Below are positions 23,301 to 34,400 of a DNA stretch of 64,000 nt, piece by piece (positions within the stretch are counted from its first letter, which is position 1; each line of letters begins with the position of its first letter). Both the position numbers and the translations under genes were made by a program. Origin of the DNA: Nereocystis luetkeana. Lineage: Eukaryota; Sar; Phaeophyceae; Laminariales; Laminariaceae. The notes beneath the pieces are model-generated. The model was not told the origin of the DNA. It worked only from the letters and a program-made list of their open reading frames with translations, and ran no database searches. The stretch lies in the NCBI GenBank assembly GCA_031213475.1, contig JARUPZ010000019.1, positions 7,780,698 through 7,844,697 on the forward strand, in the 5' to 3' direction.

Positions 23301-26300
23301 TACGTACGTACGTACGGAGCCGTGGCCGTACCGCAATTGGCAGCATAGGGCTAGAGCCACGGGCGGAGCCGTGGCTGTATCGCCAATAGCTATTAAAAAG
23401 TGAAAACACTTGGGCAAACAGAACATTACAATACACAACACTCAGGGACTAATTGTCCCGGAAACAGCGCGGAAGCTGCAGCTTTGATTCTTCGTACGTA
23501 CGCACGTACGTACATGGCACATCGGCGTCGTCCTTCTTGAAAAACGTACGGAAGAATGCCTTGACGCGTTCCCGCGGCCAACAACAACAAAAAACACCAC
23601 AGTGTCACGTCACCTGAGCAATGCTTATCAGCTTTCAAACGGTCGCTTATCGAAGTCTGCACTGTCAACGCGCACGGCTGCTTAGCCGTCGCGAAACCAA
23701 GGCCGCGATCGCTGGGAGCCGAGGCTGCGCAAAATAAGCAAGTGCCGACTCAGGAGAAAAAAAGGACGGTGCCGACGACTGCTCGCCTTGGCTTGTCCGT
23801 CATCATGCTAATGCGCTCCGGGTTGCAGAGGACGTGCCATCCGCACCCGCAGGGTTCCGGGTCCCATTCTCTTTCCATTTTATACCCGGCTTCATATTTC
23901 CCTCTCTTGGCGATGCTGGTTGTTGCATCGTCGTCGCTTCCGCCAATACTTTCTCCGGGTGGGCCTGCTCTCGGGTGGCCCACCGACGGCCACGCACAAG
24001 GCCCGGGAGGGAAGCGGTACAACCACGATGTAAAGAAACGTATTCGGCGGGAGGGGGGACTCAGTTCACAAGGAACAACTATCACGGGCGACTATATTAA
24101 GTAGGACCTACGGTATACACAAAAACCTACATATTTCGCTTTTTTTACTAACAATATTTGGTCCTATTTACTATGGTCCCCCGTAATAGCCGGTCGGCGT
24201 GTTTGAGCAGGGGGGGAGGTGGCGGATAAAACAGTGAGTATCCCCTTGTAGGGGACTCCGCGATAGGGGAAAATGGTATATAAGAAGCCTCTTATTTATG
24301 CGTACCGTGTGTTTTCCATCTTAAGGGACAGCAGTCAATAAGGGGTGGTCGGCGAGGTCTTTAGAGTGGGGACTAAGTAGAGACCTCTCAGTCTCGACGC
24401 AGTACGCACTAATAGGGTACCTTAAAAGAGGGTACTTACTGCTGTATTTCCTATTTTGAAGTGTGGCATGCGCCAGCCTCGACATGCACCTGGATTATTA
24501 CTGCCCGATGCAGAGGTCCTGGTTTCCTCCTGCTGCACGTGATGATCGTGGCTGCTGGCCGGGTTCGCATCAACCCCCACGACCTCGAACATTATGTTGA
24601 GGTCCGAGTGGGTCACTTTTAGCCGAACCGTGTCTCCTGCGCACACCTTGACCCTACCCACCACCGGGTAATACGAGGGGCACCAATGGTCTTGCCAGTT
24701 CTCCGCTCCTGGCCTAACGAAACCAATGGGCGAACGAACGAACGGGACAGATAGATATGACGAAGACGAAGAAGGTGGGGGAGTAACTACTTACACTATT
24801 GTTAATATTGATAGTAGACCCTCACGCCGTCGAAGCACGAGTAGAAGACAAGGGACCCACAACTGTTGTTGATGTCAAGGCACGTTTTTGCTCACAACAC
24901 GCAAATTGCCTGTTGAGCTACTTAGTCAGCGCTGGCTAGGTACGTTGCACAACAGGTGAGGCGATCGATGTTTTCCCCCCGACCTCCTCCTACCCCCCTC
25001 CCCAGCCCAGCTTCCGTGCGTTTGGCATCGGTCGAGCTGATAGGTCATTCGCACCAGCGCCCTTTTTCGTGCTCGTACATGTAATACGTATGCAGGCTCC
25101 CGTTTTTTGTTGTTGTTGTTGTTGTAGGGTCGCTACATATCATACGACAACCTTTTCACTCTTGGGCTTGAAGCTCCAACCCTATCAGCAGCGCAAGGGC
25201 GAACCCCTCGCCAAGAGCTACCAAGCTGCAGTACAAAACGTCTTTGAAGCAATTGACTTATTTTGGCTGTTCAAAACGAAACAGCGTGTGCACGACAACG
25301 CGCTCCTGGCAGGGATCGAGCTCGCGCGCGTACGTTTTCCGCCCGTCGCTCGCTCATCATCAGCCCATGCACCCCGCGGACTGCGAGATGAACTGATGGA
25401 AGACCTCTACGTAGTACACGTCGCACAAGTCCCCCTTTCTGGCATGCGCCCGCGCTTACCTTGTGGAGTACGTGAGGCCGCCGTGCAAGGCTAAATCCCA
25501 CGTCATCATCACCGCGTCAACGACTCCGGCAGTCTCCGCCCGCACCGATACCCTGCGGCTTCGGCAGCCGTCCTCGGGAAAGGGTTCCGAGAAATTGAAG
25601 TCTAGCGCATGGAACGACTCGCTATCACGACAAAACACAAGGCCGTAGAGAGGGGGGGGCGCAGCAAGGGGAAGGGTGACAGTGACGACGCAGGCCAAGC
25701 GCACAATCCTTTCGCTGGGTTTTTACAACTGGCCGACAGGGTGAGGGACTCGGAAGAGCACGTATTGTTGGCCAACCGCGAGTCATCGACCGATTGAGTC
25801 AAGCTAGTCGACCGCGCTTGCAGCAAGCCTCCCCCACCTGCATCATCTGGATCATCCCGTCCGAAATACGCAAAATCTAGGGTGAGGGTGCCTCGAGGTG
25901 AGCACGCCAGGCGGTCTGCCTACGGTTTCAGAGCGGTCACGACAGGAAAAAAACTGTTGCCACGTGCAGATGTCGTAAAATGGCGAGCGAGTATATAGAA
26001 CAGGCGTTCCACCTTAAGTGGACGGCGTCTTCCACCTCGGCACCCTGGAGAGGAAGAGCCCTCCGCCCGCCCTTGCAACCGGCCGCGCGAGCATTGCGCG
26101 CCACAGGAACGCCCTTTGTGAACTCCGCTTCCGACAGGTCGTGACGAGCGCGCAGGGACGGACTGCTTAGGAGCACACCTTGAACCCCTGCGCCGGCAGG
26201 AACCATGACGGGCTTATCGACCTGCGTGAGGTGCAGTGGGAGATGCGGGGGTGCCACGGCGGAATTTTCGACGAAAAAAAAAGAAGACACAGATACGTTT

Positions 26301-28510
26301 TTACGCTGGCATGCAGGGGGGGGTGCTCTACGATCGACACTTGCTTATACCGGTGTAAATAGCATCAGTATCAAGGCTGAACGACCTGCTTGATTTTTTC
26401 AAATGTCCTTGTCGATCAGGCGTTTTAATAGACGGCTAAAGGCCGCGCGCGAAAGCGTACCAGGAGGTTGGCCAGAGCATGTCGGAAAGCCGGCAGGCAC
26501 CCTTCGCCAAGCAGCGCAGAGTCGTAAATCTGTTGCACGGCGCAGCAATCGGGCGGGGAGGGGGGGGGGGTGGGCTCGTTCGGGTTTCAGAACGCGAATG
26601 AAGAAAGGTCGTATATAAAGGAAAACACGCACCACCACCACCACCACCACCACGTGCTTAATTTGACGAGTTGCGAGCAACGAGCACTGCGCAGAGCGCA
26701 CCTGACACAACTAGTTACATCGGTCGGTCGGATGGCACCACTTCACGGGCACCATGCCGCATGGAGCACCACACGAAGAAAACGTTCAGCAGAAAACGCC
26801 AGTCGGTCTCACCTCGTTGACGCACATATCTGCGCGCCTGTGAAGGTCTCGGCCATCTCCCACTCCCAGATCAGTGCTTTTCTTGGCGACAACCTGAGGC
26901 GGTAGGCACGACGGAGCGAAAGGCTTGAACTTCAATACTGTACGTGGAAGCAAAAGGGCCAGCAAGAAAGAAAGAGGAGCCTAAAATACCCAACATTACT
27001 AGCGGTCCAATTTGTCGGATGCGAAAGTGGTTGGCGTTCGGGCGCATCGCCCGGGATGGTGTGCCTGGAAGTTTCACCTCCCCACTCCTCGTGAACCTTG
27101 TCCAAGCTGACCGGCGTATACTAGGCGGCCCGGAGAGGATGACATCTCTACGGGGCATCTCCCCAAACAGATCTTCAGGTGGTTTGTTTTTAGTTGCATC
27201 GCGTGACGGGTCTAAGGAGTACCTGTACGGCGCCACGAGCAAAACAAAATCACAAGAACTGTAACCACAGATTTTCGCCCCAAAATCTCTGGCAAATAAA
27301 GTAGATGGCGGGGGGGAAACCGACCTTGATTTTTCCCTCGCAGTTGAGCTCGGTGACTTCTCTAGCAACCTGCGCGAGCGGTTCGTACAGCTCGCACCCG
27401 ATCACTTCCGTTGCCCCGCCCCTGACGGCAAGCATCGACAGCAGCCCTGTTCCGCAGCCGATGTCTAGCACCACCGGAGGCCTCCCGTGCTCTTGAATGA
27501 AAGCCCGAACAGCCTGTAACATATATACAGAGAATACGCGCGGCCAAACTATCACCACACGCTAGCTTGCAAAGATGAGTAACAAGCACTCAATCGGTCA
27601 ACCTTGACAGCTGACGTATTTGTGAAAACATATGTTTCGTACATACCAGGGTAATGTTTTTGAAAACACGGACTTTCGTGGTATCATGTCAATCCAGTCC
27701 CGACACGGAGCATGCAAATGTGTTGCCATCACGGGTACGTATTCCCGCTTATCGGGAAAGGCGGTGAAGCATTGCGCTCCATACCAAGTATAGGTATGTA
27801 TTCACGGAATAAAACGCCCCCATGAACCATGGGCGGTGCCACTCCTCACCCAGAACTATCCTCGCTAACTACTACATAAAACCTATGACTCTTTGGCTCG
27901 TACTCTGAAGGAGCATGTGGGCTTTTTTATGCTGTGCGTATTTTACGAGTTGTATGTTCATGCTTTCGTAGAGAGCTGCCGTGCGTCACGAAACGGGTAA
28001 AACATAGCGTCATATGTCTACATCATTCGACTCTAACAATCTCGTATTGCGTCCTGGTTAGGAATCCACGTGCCCCCCTTCCACCCCCATCGCCTGGTGA
28101 TCCGTTTTTTTTGTCAGTACACGTATCACTTGAAATTTGGTACGGACAAACCGATCGCCAGTGCTGGAAATCCACGAGTAATCACTTTGCTTCTATGTGT
28201 GGCACGGAGAACCCAGCAACCAGTGCCCGAACTCGCACAACGCTCTGGTAGAGTGCGCGAGCCGCAAAGAGATCACGAACGTCCTGTCGGACAGCCATAG
28301 GAGAGCGGGGGGCGGATATTACATCCTTGGCCTGCATCACACCGAGACTTCAGTGCGGAATCGTCGTTGACTTGAGTAGAAAGCTACAAAGTGCTACCTC
28401 GAGACATGGACAGGTTGTCGCACGCACACATGCGTCCGAGCACTCTCCCGGCCGCTTACATTCGTGATGGCGGTCTCGTATTTGCGGTTGCGGTCGTCGT
28501 CGTGGAGCAT
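16938..28510 (-). CDS. PRMT7-like protein arginine N-methyltransferase, two-domain, 13 exons
   Basis: Transfers methyl groups from S-adenosylmethionine to arginine side chains. Exons in order: 28517-28460, 27513-27325, 26893-26813, 26529-26461, 26221-26013, 25621-25460, 24713-24440, about 23905-23787, 22899-22713, 22050-21865, 18371-18289, 17810-17634, 17349-16938. The joined protein is about 730 residues. The first domain has the SAM motif VVLDIGCGTGLLSMLA, acidic residue in VIGCELYEPL, the strand VVAKKSTDLGVGDGRDL, the double-Glu loop region VNEIYDSALLGEG and TWDLALHG. A degenerate second domain follows (VCLDVSDSATCAFLAAGEG, GEPFYYR, AMNFWYLRRLFDPALKPGAR, PVGSVLGFDHAPYD, GTLHAVAIWVDYE, KQMVRFLAKP). 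Two tandem domains are typical of PRMT7. All junctions are in phase if the exon 8/9 intron uses a GC donor. An extra upstream exon may exist: the exon containing the first Met also has an acceptor-like AG seven bases upstream of that Met, and PRMT7 proteins usually have about 35 more N-terminal residues. Confidence 0.92.
17400..17490. repeat. dispersed G-run repeat fragment
   Basis: CGTGGCCGTAGTCGTATGAC followed by two G runs and TGTACTCGATA. It is the same core as at 18485 and 18985, within a PRMT7-like intron. Confidence 0.7.
17634..17810 (-). CDS. PRMT7-like exon 12
   Basis: VLPRRAAICVAGIEVPDLAL, PVGSVLGFDHAPYDKR and WHELLYPYPLRAYRH. Phase 2 in and phase 2 out, donor GTGAGA. Confidence 0.94.
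18289..18371 (-). CDS. PRMT7-like exon 11
   Basis: MQSLVLYQAMNFWYLRRLFD then PALKPGA, ending phase 2 at a GTATGG donor. The NFWYLR block is diagnostic for PRMT7. Confidence 0.94.
18420..18860. repeat. dispersed repeat R1, copy A
   Basis: Contains GGGTGTACTCGAT, GGCCGTAGTCGTATGACCAT, GTCGGGTTTTCACCGACCA and GCGGAGTAAAGGTTGTTCAC. It is about 85% like 18945-19385 by eye, and a reverse-complement copy lies at 60650-60900. Confidence 0.85.
18945..19385. repeat. dispersed repeat R1, copy B
   Basis: Direct repeat of 18420-18860. It differs by the TATTAATA at 19137 where copy A has plain TA. Confidence 0.85.
19137..19144. repeat. TATTAATA footprint with empty partner
   Basis: CATCCTAC-TATTAATA-ATAACCGC here against CATCCTAC-TA-AGAACCGC in the related repeat at 18640-18657. 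The reverse copy near 60690 also lacks it. Confidence 0.8.
20225..21105. repeat. CCAAAATCAG / CTGATTTTGG inverted-repeat segments
   Basis: GCCAAAATCAGTTATACCTG and relatives occur near 20230, 20265, 20920 and 20980. The reverse forms TAACTGATTTTGGCC and ACCTGATTTTGGC occur near 21056 and 21086. Spacing suggests nested non-autonomous elements with termini TGGCCAAAATCAGGTATAC. Related ends are at 44590 and 49805. Confidence 0.6.
20464..20471. repeat. TATTAATA, candidate excision footprint
   Basis: Flanked GAGTCAC and GGCTTCG. No empty partner in the window. Confidence 0.5.
21865..22050 (-). CDS. PRMT7-like exon 10
   Basis: VARNNDMENILLLQSEYEW, a Gly/Glu-rich insert, then LLCDALIGEPFYYR. The acceptor may be three bases further (22047). 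Donor GTACGC. Confidence 0.9.
22447..22551. mobile_element. MITE family 1 copy
   Basis: 105 bp, termini TTACGGGGGACCATATT and AATATGGTCCCCAGTAA. The right flank is TA and the left is CA, so the left target base is mutated. It lies in the intron after PRMT7-like exon 9. Confidence 0.9.
22713..22899 (-). CDS. PRMT7-like exon 9, second domain motif I
   Basis: REAFRAAISRLLDDV, then TVCLDVSDSATCAFLAAGEG and SYEPAEWSHLLVEQ. The Gly-rich SAM loop is replaced by DVSDS, as expected for the inactive second domain. Donor GTGAGC. Confidence 0.9.
22905..23520. repeat. GTAC-rich microsatellite and 26-bp tandem repeat
   Basis: Pure CGTA runs at 23291-23320 and 23495-23512, three copies of CATGGGCAGATGCTGTACGT at 23226-23300, and a longer duplicated unit (CGTGGCCGTACCGCAATTGG) at about 23189 and 23322. 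The tracts are self-complementary and could form hairpins. Confidence 0.9.
23787..23905 (-). CDS. PRMT7-like exon 8 (boundaries approximate)
   Basis: Encodes CGCGWHVLCNPERISMMTDK, matching the segment that opens the second domain in PRMT7. The next exon requires phase 2; no GT gives it, but AAGCCAAG followed by GCGAGC does, so a GC-AG intron is proposed. The acceptor side is uncertain. Confidence 0.7.
24082..24186. mobile_element. MITE family 1 copy
   Basis: 105 bp, termini TCACGGGCGACTATATT and ACTATGGTCCCCCGTAA with TA on both sides (24080-24081 and 24187-24188). Intronic. Confidence 0.9.
24440..24713 (-). CDS. PRMT7-like exon 7
   Basis: Begins PGAENWQDHWCPSYYPVVG (the W-Q-x-H-W block of PRMT7) and continues VKVCAGDTVRLKVTHSDLN, followed by a poorly conserved, Ser/Asn-rich tail to KIGNTA. 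Donor GTAAGT. Confidence 0.92.
25460..25621 (-). CDS. PRMT7-like exon 6
   Basis: Encodes ESFHALDFNFSEPFP, SVRAETAGVVDAVMMTWDLA and LTYST. This is the start of the first beta-barrel with the THW-loop equivalent. Donor GTAAGC. Confidence 0.92.
26013..26221 (-). CDS. PRMT7-like exon 5
   Basis: Begins VDKPVMVPAGAGVQGVLLSS and ends VHL plus two bases. The donor GTGGAA is weak but gives exact phase-2 joining to the next exon. Confidence 0.85.
26461..26529 (-). CDS. PRMT7-like exon 4
   Basis: Twenty-three codons, IYDSALLGEGCLPAFRHA and then LANLL. It supplies the second Glu of the loop (GEG). The residue before LLGEG is Ala where PRMT7 relatives usually have Glu (DSE/DTE). Confidence 0.95.
26813..26893 (-). 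CDS. PRMT7-like exon 3
   Basis: Twenty-seven codons, VVAKKSTDLGVGDGRDLHRR then ADICVNE, ending with the first Glu of the double-Glu loop. Acceptor CCTCAG, donor GTGAGA. Confidence 0.95.
27325..27513 (-). CDS. PRMT7-like exon 2, SAM-binding motif I
   Basis: Sixty-three codons from AVRAFIQEHGRPP through VVLDIGCGTGLLSMLAVRGG to LNCEGKIK. Donor is GTCGGT, a weak but GT type. Confidence 0.96.
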
Positions 28511-28517
28511 TGAGGTC
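28460..28517 (-). CDS. PRMT7-like exon 1 (or 2)
   Basis: Encodes MLHDDDRNRKYETAITN from ATG at 28510, preceded by an AG and seven bases in frame (TS-Met). It matches the conserved block before the first SAM motif in PRMT7. Donor GTAAGC. Whether translation starts here or in an unseen upstream exon is open. Confidence 0.85.
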
Positions 28518-31389
28518 CTGGAATCGGGAGCGAAACGGCGAGGTAACGTTCCACAGACCGGACAGATCGCGATCTAGATTATCTACAGATAGATCATTTA
28601 GATCCTAAGGTGCCTTTAATGAAGATGTTGTGCAGGACCTCCACAATGATGTGCGTGATCTGCATGCACAGTACAGGCCCAACCCAGAAAACGCTGTGCT
28701 ACGGTAGATCATGCAGATTGAATGGTTTTCCACCCCGGTAACATGAGCTGCAGATGTGACACAGATCTGGAGCGTATCCGCCTCCTTACAGATCTAGCTC
28801 AAGATATGAGGAATCGGTGATCCGGCCGACGTGCGGGGTATTCGGCCGTATACGGTTGACCCCGTGGGGACCCAGATGTAGCGACCAAACCTACGCTAGG
28901 TGCGGTCCATTCAACGGTCTATCGGCAGTGGGATCGCGCAGCAGCACGGCACATACTGTCATGCTGCGCGCATGTAGGAAAGTCTACCTGCGTCGTAGCT
29001 CGGGGCACACCTCGTGCCTCAACAGCCCGGGGGTGTTTGTGTGCGTCAACGGTACTACTAATCGTCAAATTATTTCGACGCTTTCTCCCCTTGAAGCCCC
29101 AAGGAGGGTCAGCAGGCCAGCAGTGGCAGTGCGGCCAAAGCGGTTTGGCGTACCATTGCACTAATGGGCGAAAAAAAAGTCAGAACCGAACACTTGACAC
29201 TAGACGATGTGGCCTGCGCGCGTGATCTGGAGCACGACTGCGGAAAATTCAACACACTGTGATTGCAGGGGAATAAGCCTCCATGATCGTTTTTCGTCTC
29301 GCGGGCACCGAGCCGAGTTTACCCTGAGTACAGCGCCGTGGAAATATGTGTTGGGAGATAAATTAGCACATCGCGGTTAAGCTACCCGCTCGAAAAAATG
29401 CCCCCGTGTGCAAAAATGAGTGCGCATCAAGACCGTCCATCGCACTGCGTCACCAGCCAGCCCAACCCAGTCTAACCCACCCTCTCACATTTGGGACATA
29501 GAGATGGTGTCTTCGCCAGTCGCGTCGAAGGGTTGCAGTAGGAACCGGCGTCCAAGAAGGCACCAAGGAAACCGTGGCGCATAGCAGGGGGAGAGGTTAA
29601 ACCATTGCGGGCAGGGAGGGGGGACCGTGCTGACTCTCGAAACGCCAGCGCGGTGCTTTGCCGCATCGCGTGTGACGGTACCACACATGCCGCAAAATAT
29701 CCCTACGGTTGCCGATGGTGGTGTCCTATCATATGTGCCACAGTGCTGGTATGCTGGTACTGCTTTAATATGGCGAATAACTTAAAGAGAACAAGAACTG
29801 CACGCTGAATATATGTGCATACTCGTACTGCTTGACCTATGGCGGCCCCCAGTTACTGCTTGCCCAGATAATTGAAAAGTTACTCGCTTTTGGGCCGCGC
29901 GTCTCTGGATGAAACTCCCACCTCTTCTGCATTCAAGCGAACATGAAGGCCTGGTTTTCACTACGTTCTGCGCGGCAGAAAAACTGTCAATTGCTACACC
30001 CGGGTCGACCGAGCGGGTTAGTGGGAAACCCCTTTCGCCAAAATCGCGTAGCATCGTCGCACCACCAACGCCCACCCGAGTGCGAGTCCCTCTCGGCATC
30101 TTAGGGATAAGACTGGGGTCATCCATAGCACCCAAAAAACCGTGAGGTCGTTCATGACATCCGGGATATTTAACAAAAGACGGTGAACTGGTGCACCCTA
30201 AGCGCGCACCCACGACGGATGGCGAGGAGCGCTGCAGTTGTCGTCTAAATGGCGTTCGCTGGGCTTCTTAAATCACGTGTTTGCAATACACGCTGCTACT
30301 GGGCACTGTCGAGACAGTCGGTCTGGCCGCATTAAGGAAACAAGCATAGACGAGGTGAATTACAACTAACGATATTCATATACTGTAGTTTCCCGTGCGT
30401 GTTACGATAAGTGGTCGCCAAGCACGGCAAGACCTTGACGGACCCGAATCACTATAGCTTTTCCGTTTGCCCCCGAGCATGTCAGCTTTGAACGGCGCGA
30501 AAATCTCCGCTTCTAATGCGCGTCATGCTTCCGGTTTAGTGTCATCGCAATCAGCAAGGGGGCCTCGCATACTCCTTCACCAACAAACATTTGAACAAAA
30601 TTATCTACTACAATTGTGTTTGCTAAATTTCTAGCGCATGGTTTGTTAAAAAACAGCTCGTTGTGTGGGTCATGGAATATCGTACCACACGGTGTACCCG
30701 GTACCTGGTAGCTGATTTCGGATCGCTGCGTGTATGTGATTTGACAACGCCAGCTCGTCGCTGAGGACACCGTGCAAAACATTGAACCCTGCCATCTTTC
30801 GCGAATCGCTTCCTTGGAGACTCGGAACCATGCCGATGACCGATACAATGCAACGGTCCAGGTGTTAATCAATGCCAGCGAACAGTGCAGCTAGAATCTC
30901 ATTAAACTACAGCACGATTTTGGGTGCTAGATACCCGGTATGGAGTGCGTCGTGAACAAGGGGCAGCAGAATCGGAGGTGTAGTCTGAGTGGTCAGCAAT
31001 CAACGCGAGCTTCCTAGCCACATCTTAGACATCTGCATACAGGATCACACTGCTCAAACTGTTTGAGACCTGGCTTGAGCAGTCAACATCTCACCCGGTG
31101 TGGCTCGTCAACGAGGATACCTACGAAGAAGTGGCGTGCTGAACGTGGACCAAAGTCACAAGCAGATGTTGCTTGCGTCACGTGACCACCACCGGTGCGA
31201 TGCAGGGCACGTAGCATGAACCCTTCCCGGTGTGGATACCATAGCTTCCGTGCAGGCTACCGATCGCTAGGCGCATCACCCACAGTTGGCAGTTGGACCG
31301 TGATCGCCCTAGCCTGTGTTTTAGAAGCTATCCCCAGAGCCGCCCGATCATTTTCGAGGGTCAGATTGTCGTTCTGTGTGTGCATGTGA

Positions 31390-31490
31390 CGTCACAAAAG
31401 ACGGAACCCGCACCAACCCGCACGCGCTTTTCGAGCTCGTGGTCAACCATCTCAAATCCCTCGAGTGTGTGGAGGGTTCCACTCCTTGAG
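31390..31490 (-). pseudogene. possible decayed fragment resembling the last PRMT7-like exon
   Basis: Minus-strand frame reads SGTLHTLEGFEMVDHELEKR, partly like SGTLHAVAIWVDYEMVEGS of exon 13. Length is short and flanks do not match. Confidence 0.2.
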
Positions 31491-34400
31491 GTCACCTATC
31501 CACGGTGGGAGTGGGCAGCAGAAAAACAAATATTTGTACCGCGCCGTGTCAACTCTGGAAAGGCACGCCACTGCAGCTGCGTTGCCGCAATGGAGGCATT
31601 ACGATCGTCAATAAAGGATTACACGCGCCGGCGTTACGCAGTCACTCGAATACCTTTTTTGAGTGATCGTTGTGTTTTAGTAGATTTTCCTGGTGGGCGC
31701 TTATCTCTCGGTGGCCACTGCAGTGGGTTCCCCACCCCCCCCCTTCGAGGCACAATTACCTCTACTCGTATCAACAGTGCATCGGGCACGGATGGGAAAA
31801 CACCAGCAAGACCAATGTGGATGCATTGTTTGGTTACTGGCAACTAAAATCAAAGGCGAGGCATCCACCGCCACTAAATCATACCAGGTACGAGGTTACG
31901 ATTATCTCGAGGACCGCTCATCGCTTGCATGGCGTAACGCGTCCGCCGCGTGCAATCTAATTTACGTGCTTCGGTGTGCTTTATCGACTCTGTTTCGTGT
32001 GGAATCTTGCGGGCGGAGGTTATTGGTCTTGTTGCCGTGTTCCCCTTGAGGTAGGCCTCGAATGCAGCGGAAATGCTTGCTTTTTGGTACCTGGTATGTC
32101 CCCATGTGCGTGTCGGGTCGTTCTTGGATGCCTCCGATACCCTCAGAAATATTTCGGGGTGACCTGTTTCTGTTGTCAGTACGGTACTACACAGGTGTGC
32201 GGTTGGCACTGGCGTGAGGCGCGAGCTGCAAGCGAATCGTGGAGGGTGCAACGGCTGCGATGTGCTGTCAACACACAGGACGTTCCACGCGCATAACGAT
32301 CGAATGCCAGATTCGCAATTGCTGGCTGTGTGAATAGCACAACAAGGTACATTGAAGTCTAAGAAAAAAAAAGAAACGGCACACGCTTCGTCCGTCCTGT
32401 CACAGGACTGCGGTTGATGAAGTGGTCGTTCTGCTGCAGGCTACAAACGCTCGTGCTGGCTAAATACAAGCACTCGCGCAGGCTGCAAGCACTCGCGCGT
32501 GTGGGGTGCCGGCAGCTCATATAGTTTTCGGCAAGAGATCGTACAGGTACTCGTCAGCGTCTGGCAAGAATCGACTCCTCGCGGTCGTTTCGCTGTGCTC
32601 TCTGGTTCGTGCCACGACGAGGAGATAGAAACAAGAATGTGCGCTGCGCTACAGCAGTGGGATGCCAGCAAGTAAGTAACGACCCCGACTATGGAAGAAG
32701 GACGCAGACGTGACCCCGACTATGGAAGAAGGACACAGACGTGCAAAAATAAATGCCAGTCTTCCAGACGATCTAGTCTGGTCAAGGCTAAGATCACTAT
32801 CTAGGTGTGTAAACATCTGACACAGACAGCAGTGGTGTGGGACTCAAACCGTCGAAATAAACCTCTGGCGTTTGCACGCTACGTGCGAGTGCTCGACTGC
32901 GTGCGAGTGCTCGCACCGTAGGGCATCGATCGGGGGGAAGACAATGCCACCCGCCAGGCTCAATTGCCGTGTGAGAATGTGTTTCAAGCTTCAATCGACC
33001 CATGCGTTGCAGCCTTCGTACGATTTGAGTGGTCTTTATGCGAGATGCGAATTTTCGGATTGCGAAAAAAATGTTTTTGGTATTTCCCTATGTTTTCCTT
33101 GTTTTTGGACAACTGCGGGTGCCGTTTTCGGCTGCTGTGCAAGGTGCAGACCGTCGATCGCTACCAAACTGCCCGGCGACGGTCTCCACGCTTGTCCTTG
33201 AAGACCGCAGGCGGAAGTTCGGCGCGAGGTTGGTGTGTGCTAAACCTCGGCCTATGCCTCGCAGCAAACTCTGTACGCTCTATATCGGTAGGCCATATCG
33301 TCGAAATAAAAATGTGATCACACGTAGCGAATGGCCACTTCAACCGGTTTTATGCTTTCAAGCTGACAGACACGCAGTGCGGTGAGCCATTCGCCCTGTG
33401 CAAGCGCATCGCCAGGCAATGTCTAGAATTTGTGTTTTTTCATGTCATGGCAGTATTTTTGCATCGTCTGGATGAGCCCGGTTTGTGACGGTGGAGTCAG
33501 AACCGATAACACTGGAAGGGCCTGGGCGTCATCCAAATATTGTCGTGGTGCGTCAACATCTGGACGCGGGAACGAGTTTGTTGGGGCGAAAAGAGAAACG
33601 TGGTCGACGTCGCGGAACGTTTCCTCTCCCACAACCCATTACGCCGTAGACACAGAGTCATTTTTTTTTTTGGCTGAGATCGAGATGTTTTCATCACTAC
33701 TTGGCTCGTATACCCGTCGGCCTGAGACACGAGGTGTAAAGGTGGCCCAGTGCCAGCCTTCCGTGTGGGAAGCGAAGTCCGGAAGTCGTCAGAGTTGAGA
33801 GTCGCGGTATCTTCTTCCAGCTTCTCTCACTGTCGGCACACTTGATTGAGCGTTGGGAGTTATCGTGGCGAGAGGCATGCCAAGTAGCAGCAATAGCTAT
33901 CTACCCCTACCCTCGCAATGATTTCGACTGCACTGATCGCAACCGACTGGGTCGCGACAGTCCTGCCGAAGCACATGGTAAGCAGACGCGGGACGTAAAC
34001 GGCCACGAGCCGGTTCTCAATGCGCTGAGCTTGTGTTGCGCCGCTTCCTTCAGAATCGAAACTGTAGACAGTAGAAAACCTACGGCAGTCACGACCATGA
34101 CACCATGTTAGCGTTACGTGCTTTGCCCTATGCTAAAGCTACGTCCCTGCAGCACCATCAATGTATGTCTCACGTTTATCATACCGCTCCATGTATCTGA
34201 CGCGCTTAACCTGAGCCATATGCATCGTTGCTTTTCTCGGCGTGTTTTGCACCATGGGGCCGCCGTGTCGAGATCGCCTCGCCGTCGGACCTAACCAATA
34301 CCTCACTCATGTTCAGGTACATAAAATTATAAGGCATCGTAAAAGAAGAGCGCATCCCACGAGACGAACATCTCCAGCCTTTACGGGGACACCTCCCGGG

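Noticed and set aside
25069-25494. Plus-strand frame with ITELARV-like segment
   Set aside because: Lies in a methyltransferase intron, overlaps exon 6 antisense, no known domain.
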